Assembly: GCA_024641445.1 (NCBI GenBank)
Contig: JAHEDA010000015.1
Location: 1-17,982 of the forward strand
From: Gammaproteobacteria bacterium
Lineage (GTDB): Bacteria; Pseudomonadota; Gammaproteobacteria; UBA6429; Thiohalophilaceae
Length of the DNA: 17,982 nt
Direction of reading: 5' to 3'
In this document: piece after piece, positions 14,890 to 17,982 of the stretch
Position numbering within the stretch: the stretch's first letter is position 1
How the letters are laid out: every line of letters begins with the position of its first letter
Made by a program: the position numbers and the translations under genes
Notes under the pieces: generated by a model
Seen by the model: only the letters and a program-made list of their open reading frames with translations
The model's database searches: none
Told to the model about the DNA's origin: nothing

Positions 14890-15630
14890 TCACTCAGCGC
14901 ACAAGCCAAGTGCTTCCAACATAGCGCCCACAGAGAAGGTCTCGATGAACTGTACACCACGACTCGCCAGTGACATGGCCAGTTCAATCTCATCCACCTC
15001 GAAGACAACGAGTTGACTGGAAAAGTATTTGAGCTTGCCCCGTTTGGGCAGGCCCTCCTTATCGCAAAAGAGATATCGTGGATTCAGATTGGTAATGATG
15101 GCCTGCTTACGCTCACTCCACTCATCAATGACCGCACCCACCACCGGCCAGCCGCGTTCCTTCGCCCGTAAGAGGGCGTGGTGGTCATATGAGATCAAAA
15201 CACAACGCGCGGCCACCGGGGCCAACAGGGGTTGGATACGATTCAGGACGGTATCAACGCCAAATTGCTCTATGCTGAGTCGCTTGAGTTCTACAAAGGC
15301 GGTTACACGCGGGTGTCGGTGCAAAAGCCCGACCAGACCGAACAGAGTAGTAATCGGGTTGTCGACAAATTTATAGCCGAAGCGACCAAACTCTGATGCC
15401 CGATACTCGGAAAGATCCGACAGAGGATACTCATGAATCGCGCCCTTTCGATTACACATCCGTTCCAGGGTGCGATCGTGAAACAACACCGGTACGCGGT
15501 CGGCAGTCAACTGTACGTCGACCTCCACGAATTGCGCCCCGGCGCTAATCGCCGCCTCCAGGGCCAACTGGGTATTCTCAGGATAGTCACGCGCATAACC
15601 ACGATGCGCCACGAGTTGAGGGATGATCAC
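14890..15630 (-). CDS. Glycerophosphodiester phosphodiesterase (UgpQ-like)
   Basis: This 246-residue GDPD-family TIM-barrel enzyme hydrolyses glycerophosphodiesters to sn-glycerol-3-phosphate and an alcohol. Catalytic and metal residues are visible: H9-R10 (AHRG), E18 (PENT), E36 and D38 (FVEVDVQLT), H51-D52 (FHDRTLER), and the later FVELK glutamate block. There is no signal peptide, so it is cytoplasmic like UgpQ rather than periplasmic like GlpQ. The start is a GTG at 15630 with a strong ribosome site (GGAGGA, five bases upstream); the family N terminus (about eight residues before AHRG) fits this start. It is directly coupled to the GlpD-like gene, supplying that enzyme's substrate. A large dyad lies 16-40 bases upstream. 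Confidence 0.93.
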   Translation of the reverse strand: MIIPQLVAHRGYARDYPENTQLALEAAISAGAQFVEVDVQLTADRVPVLFHDRTLERMCNRKGAIHEYPLSDLSEYRASEFGRFGYKFVDNPITTLFGLVGLLHRHPRVTAFVELKRLSIEQFGVDTVLNRIQPLLAPVAARCVLISYDHHALLRAKERGWPVVGAVIDEWSERKQAIITNLNPRYLFCDKEGLPKRGKLKYFSSQLVVFEVDEIELAMSLASRGVQFIETFSVGAMLEALGLCAE

Positions 15631-15645
15631 GCCGCTCCTCCGGTC

Positions 15646-15670
15646 TTACTAGCCAGACCTCTGGTAGTAA
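15646..15670. promoter_or_regulatory. Eleven-pair dyad upstream of the diesterase gene
   Basis: TTACTA (15646-15651) and CCAGA (15653-15657) are mirrored by TCTGG (15660-15664) and TAGTAA (15665-15670), with a single unpaired G at 15652 and a CC centre. It lies immediately upstream of the ribosome site of the diesterase, so it is either an operator (for example for a glycerol-3-phosphate regulator) or an mRNA leader structure. A second, looser repeat, GTTCTA at 15674-15679 and TAGAAC at 15703-15708, is adjacent. No T-run follows. Confidence 0.45.
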
Positions 15671-15809
15671 CCTGTTCTAACTGTGGAAATGTATCCTAAT
15701 TCTAGAACGGAGGGTTAACCTTTTCCCGTGTATGGACACAAAATCGTCTCCATATCACATCTCAGGGGGAGTGTTTAACTTTATTGAATCGCCAGCCCGT
15801 AAACCTGAA

Positions 15810-16349
15810 CTACCGCAGCTTAATCACGGTAGGGCTTTCTTTTGGCTCAGGGTCCTTGCGCGGGGTGTAGGAAACCTCCCGACGGTGTTCAACCTTCTTT
15901 ATATCACTGACCACATCTTGCTTGTTCATGCGCACGATATGACGGGAGAGATTCAGGGCGATATTGCGCATTATAATGTTACTTAGGTGTGGGAACTTAC
16001 TCATGAGGATATTGTAATCCTCGCGCGTAATTTCCATCATCACACACTTGCGCAGGCAGGTGGCAGTTGCGGTACGGGGATTCTGGCTCAACAGACCGAT
16101 TTCACCAAAGATCTCACCGGGGTGGAGGGTGTAGATGTGACCGGCCTCAATTGTAGTGAGGGCGATCTCGCCCGAGAGCATAACGTACATACACAGGCTG
16201 GCGTCCCCTTCACGAAAGACCACCCGCCCCTCCGGGGTCTCCTTGGCAACGAAGAGACTACTGAGGGTGATGTACTCATCCTCATACATCCCGTTAAATA
16301 ACGGGACCTTCTTGAGGATAGTGATAATTTTACTACGATTATCGGTCAT
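15810..16349 (-). CDS. Stand-alone cyclic nucleotide-binding domain protein
   Basis: This 179-residue protein has a Crp-type cyclic nucleotide-binding fold over residues 15-135 and no helix-turn-helix. The family start FKKVPLF-like segment (LKKVPLFNGMYEDEY), the beta-roll (VVFREGDASLCMYVMLSGEI), and the phosphate-binding cassette FGEIGLLSQNPRTATATC (81-98, with conserved E83 and R92) are all present, so ligand binding looks intact. Residues 140-179 form a highly charged tail (KKVEHRREVSYTPRKDPEPKE) that appears disordered. The protein probably acts by binding a partner. GGTGA six bases before the ATG at 16349 is the ribosome site. It follows the wbuC-like gene by 42 bases and precedes the diesterase by about 180 bases on the same strand. 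The ligand (cAMP, cGMP or c-di-GMP) cannot be determined. Confidence 0.88.
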   Translation of the reverse strand: MTDNRSKIITILKKVPLFNGMYEDEYITLSSLFVAKETPEGRVVFREGDASLCMYVMLSGEIALTTIEAGHIYTLHPGEIFGEIGLLSQNPRTATATCLRKCVMMEITREDYNILMSKFPHLSNIIMRNIALNLSRHIVRMNKQDVVSDIKKVEHRREVSYTPRKDPEPKESPTVIKLR

Positions 16350-16391
16350 TACAGTTCACCAGACATTAGACGTGGCACGCACACCACTCCT

Positions 16392-16880
16392 TCATGGGCC
16401 AGGTGGTCGCTCACCCACCTGGGCGTGTTGCAACCATTGCACGAATTCCATTACTTCTGCAGCACCCTCCTCGGGTGCCCAGCCGGCAAAGTCCTTGTCC
16501 GAGAGGGGGGTAAATGGCCCCTGCTTCACCTCAAAAAAAATCGAACCGTCTGTTTGCGCCAGCACGGTATGCCAGGTTCCCGGTGGCATCTCCAACACCC
16601 GCCCAGGTCCCTCGGCCCTCAACTCGTAACGCTCCAACACCTCACCCATCTCTGAAAAAATGAAGATGTCGAAGCCGCCCCGAATCACCATAAATAATTC
16701 CGTCTTGGTCGCCCCGGTGTGGCGGTGCGGCCGCACATAACTGCCCGGCTGCATGGCAATGAAGAGCCTCTGTACTTTATCGGCAAGATCGGCATGTAAA
16801 TTAAGGTTTTTTCGCCTGCGTGGCAGCCCCGCCGCCTCTTGTGCCAACCGGTCCAGCTGTGCGTCATCAACATATAACAT
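16392..16880 (-). CDS. WbuC family cupin metalloprotein
   Basis: A 162-residue single-domain cupin resembling WbuC proteins, first noted in enterobacterial O-antigen clusters and of unknown biochemical role. The N terminus RRRKNLNLHADLADKVQRLFIAMQPGSYVRPHRH is characteristic; the metal-binding set would be H52, H54, E61 (TELFMVIRGG) and H104 (MPPGTWHTVLA). The C-terminal part is short and acidic. The ATG at 16880 has AAGGAG seven bases upstream. It is not in a polysaccharide cluster here, but heads a minus-strand run with the cyclic nucleotide-binding protein and is divergent from an NTF2-like gene. A sugar-isomerase or oxygenase role is possible; no substrate can be assigned. Confidence 0.82.
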   Translation of the reverse strand: MLYVDDAQLDRLAQEAAGLPRRRKNLNLHADLADKVQRLFIAMQPGSYVRPHRHTGATKTELFMVIRGGFDIFIFSEMGEVLERYELRAEGPGRVLEMPPGTWHTVLAQTDGSIFFEVKQGPFTPLSDKDFAGWAPEEGAAEVMEFVQWLQHAQVGERPPGP

Positions 16881-16912
16881 CTTCTAACTCCTTGTTTCCC
16901 ATAGCCCATGCT

Positions 16913-16930
16913 ATGATGTTTGGACATCAT
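16913..16930. promoter_or_regulatory. Perfect dyad in the wbuC / NTF2-like divergent region
   Basis: ATGATGT-TTGG-ACATCAT is a perfect seven-base-arm inverted repeat midway between the two divergent genes. A looser repeat CATAG-N6-CTATG (16900-16915) overlaps its left side. The position suits an operator controlling one or both genes. No high-scoring -35/-10 pair was recognised on either strand. Confidence 0.4.
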
Positions 16931-16990
16931 CTTAGCTTAATACCCGATGATGACGGCATTCAGCATACCGCCTATTACGGAAAACAATCC

Positions 16991-17392
16991 ATGGCATACG
17001 ATATTGCAACACAATGGCTAGAACGACTCGCCCAGACCGCACGTGAACACAATATTGAGGGTCATCTCGACCTGCTCTCGCGCTCAGTGCGACTACTCGG
17101 TGTACCGGGGTTTGATGTCATCGACTACGAGGCATGGGCCGCGCAGTGCGCGCACGAATTCAGTCATCGCATTGTCAAGGATATTCGCTACCACGGCCTC
17201 AAACTCGCGGCCAATAACGATTCACAGATCATGTTCAAGACCTATGAGGTGGTCGAGGCCAGCGACGGCAGCACTAGTGCCCAGGGTATCGAGGTATTAC
17301 TGGAGAAAGAGACTGACGGCAAATGGCGTGTGGTACAGGAACGGGTATTAACAGATGAAGAGACGGCGCATGCGGGGTTGCTGCCGAGTTAG
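16991..17392 (+). CDS. NTF2/SnoaL-like small protein, function unknown
   Basis: A 133-residue cytoplasmic protein with the layout of an NTF2-like cone fold: N-terminal helices (MAYDIATQWLERLAQTAREHNIEGHLDLLS), then a turn and short segment (VPGFDVIDYEAWAAQCAHEF), and a run of strands ending KWRVVQERVLTDEE. Such folds serve as enzymes or small-ligand binders; nothing here points to a specific substrate. The start is uncertain. I chose the ATG at 16991 because it leaves a normal 110-base divergent gap and begins the recognisable helix. The frame is open further upstream (ATGs at 16913 and 16916, and into the wbuC gene at 16820), but those lack good ribosome sites and overlap the intergenic dyad. 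GGA ten bases before 16991 is a weak ribosome site. Confidence 0.65.
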   Translation: MAYDIATQWLERLAQTAREHNIEGHLDLLSRSVRLLGVPGFDVIDYEAWAAQCAHEFSHRIVKDIRYHGLKLAANNDSQIMFKTYEVVEASDGSTSAQGIEVLLEKETDGKWRVVQERVLTDEETAHAGLLPS

Positions 17393-17559
17393 GAAAGTGT
17401 AGCCAATGCCCCAGTTACATGGGGGTCAGCAGATCACAACCAACTTCTATATTTATCAAGGATAAGTCCAATAATTTGTCACTCAGGCAAAGGTTGGAAA
17501 CCAGAATGTTTGGCATCTCGATAGATTCTCATAATGGCATCCACCTGCCCCTCACCCCG

Positions 17560-17582
17560 CCTTTCTCCCGGAGGGAGAAGGG
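17560..17582. repeat. REP-like hairpin 1
   Basis: A ten-pair stem (seven perfect pairs TTCTCCC / GGGAGAA plus outer pairs with one G-T) surrounds a GGA centre inside a segment rich in CCCCTCACCCC. Similar CCCTCACCC...GGGAGAAGGGG hairpins are dispersed intergenic repeats in many proteobacteria. Only one copy is visible in this window, so repeat status is inferred from resemblance. The preceding 17393-17540 shows only a CCCC/GGGG mini-hairpin (17409-17424) and no gene. Confidence 0.5.
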
Positions 17583-17611
17583 GCGTTCGGTGGGCACCAT
17601 TTTGTAACGAT

Positions 17612-17650
17612 TTTCAGATTCCCACCTGCACGGGGATGACGAAGCTGAAA
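17612..17650. repeat. REP-like hairpin 2 (ATTCCC...GGGGATGACG type)
   Basis: ATTCCC (17618-17623) and GGGGAT (17632-17637) pair around ACCTGCAC and are followed by GACG. This is a degenerate form of the GATTCCCGCCTGCGCGGGAATGACG-like element that is widespread between genes in gammaproteobacteria. Outer arms TTTCAG (17612-17617) and CTGAAA (17645-17650) extend the structure. It lies eight bases from the stop codon of the M15 peptidase gene, a typical place for such elements. Confidence 0.6.
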
Positions 17651-17657
17651 TTATTAA

Positions 17658-17982
17658 TCAATACCCCGTCGGTGAAAAGTGCATAAAGTCCTTTTGCTGA
17701 CCTACAATCTGCCCACCCCACTTGAATCCCACGGTCTTAAAAGACTGCACTAACGGGTGTTCTGCAAACAAGCTGCCAATTGTTCCAGGCTGCCAGAGAC
17801 CACCGCGCAGAAGTCGACAGGCTGGACCAAAGCGCACGCAGTGATCATACAAACCGTTTTGTTGCGCATTGATATCGATAGCGATACCAAAGGCGTGATT
17901 ACTAAACCCGGTGCGATTGCCATTAGTATCGACGGCGCCACGGGTCTTACCCACGCGATAGCCCTCGACACTAAAGAAGGGA
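17658..17982 (-). CDS. M15 family (VanY/D-Ala-D-Ala carboxypeptidase-like) metallopeptidase, 5' partial
   Basis: This is the C-terminal part of a zinc peptidase of the M15 type, which cleaves peptidoglycan stem peptides. The frame runs open through the window end, so at least 107 residues are seen and the start lies outside. Visible motifs are the family SxHxxGxAxD box (SNHAFGIAIDIN), GFKWGG, and the C-terminal DFMHF with the catalytic acidic residue and zinc histidine. It resembles the Peptidase_M15_4 group found in phage endolysins and chromosomal carboxypeptidases; no phage genes are visible nearby. Whether it is exported cannot be judged without the N terminus. The stop is directly followed by REP-like hairpins. 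Confidence 0.85.
   Translation of the reverse strand, partial: PFFSVEGYRVGKTRGAVDTNGNRTGFSNHAFGIAIDINAQQNGLYDHCVRFGPACRLLRGGLWQPGTIGSLFAEHPLVQSFKTVGFKWGGQIVGQQKDFMHFSPTGY

Noticed and set aside
14886..15008. 41-codon N-terminal extension of the glpD-like frame
   Set aside because: It overlaps the conserved diesterase C terminus, and the FAD-binding motif normally lies within the first 15-20 residues, as it does from the ATG at 14885.
16820..16990. Upstream extension of the NTF2-like frame
   Set aside because: It runs antisense into the 5' end of the wbuC-like gene and over the intergenic dyad; the composition is unlike the rest of the protein.
1..17982. CRISPR array, prophage, insertion sequence, toxin-antitoxin or defence island
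   Set aside because: No regularly spaced repeats, transposase, integrase or phage structural motifs. The MazG-like gene is of the DCTPP1 house-cleaning type and has no toxin partner, and the M15 peptidase alone does not indicate a prophage.

Overview
The window looks like ordinary, densely coded chromosome of a gammaproteobacterium with moderate GC content (by eye slightly above 50%). The best taxonomic markers are an Rsd/AlgQ-type anti-sigma-70 protein, a YegQ/TrhP U32 protein very close to the E. coli type, a large periplasmic Slt-type lytic transglycosylase, a WbuC-type cupin and a REP-like repeat of the kind scattered in gammaproteobacterial genomes. I see no rRNA, tRNA, CRISPR array, transposase, phage gene or plasmid function. 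The species cannot be named from this sequence; a free-living respiratory gammaproteobacterium is an inference.

Layout. 1-3166 (+): 3' part of a membrane-bound PAS4-GGDEF-EAL cyclic-di-GMP enzyme, cut by the window start. 3191-3827 (-): a small conserved-looking protein, an intrinsic terminator, then a MazG/DCTPP1-like nucleotide pyrophosphohydrolase whose ribosome site lies right behind that terminator. 3984-5663 (-): ilvD (valine, isoleucine and leucine synthesis). 5917-8019 (+): slt (peptidoglycan turnover). 8122-8565 (+): two very small genes (48 and 46 codons) with good ribosome sites, one terminator between them, and a strong-looking promoter with a palindrome before the second. 8607-10748 (-): ygjP-like metallopeptidase, sseA-like sulfurtransferase, then rsd behind two dyad-symmetric sites. 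10810-13651 (+): yegQ/trhP (tRNA U34 hydroxylation) followed by a divergent glycerol-kinase-like FGGY kinase. 13722-16880 (-): wbuC-like cupin, a stand-alone cyclic-nucleotide-binding protein, a glycerophosphodiesterase and a short glycerol-3-phosphate dehydrogenase. 16991-17392 (+): an NTF2-like protein of unknown role. 17393-17657: non-coding with two REP-like hairpins. 17658-17982 (-): 3' part of an M15 (VanY-like) peptidase, cut by the window end.

How the genes may work together. The clearest pathway unit is around 12.2-15.6 kb: the diesterase would release sn-glycerol-3-phosphate from glycerophosphodiesters, the FAD dehydrogenase would oxidise it to dihydroxyacetone phosphate, and the FGGY kinase would supply phosphorylated polyol. 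Two features make this unit unusual: the kinase has changed residues at two glycerol-contacting positions of E. coli GlpK, and the dehydrogenase lacks the C-terminal DAO_C domain. The rest are housekeeping genes (ilvD, slt, yegQ, rsd, sseA) in short transcription units. I did not find a convincing new defence, mobile or secretion system. The most interesting unexplained signals are the non-canonical glycerol-3-phosphate module, the two small genes with their own signals between slt and rsd, and the set of perfect dyads upstream of rsd, the diesterase and the wbuC/NTF2-like pair.
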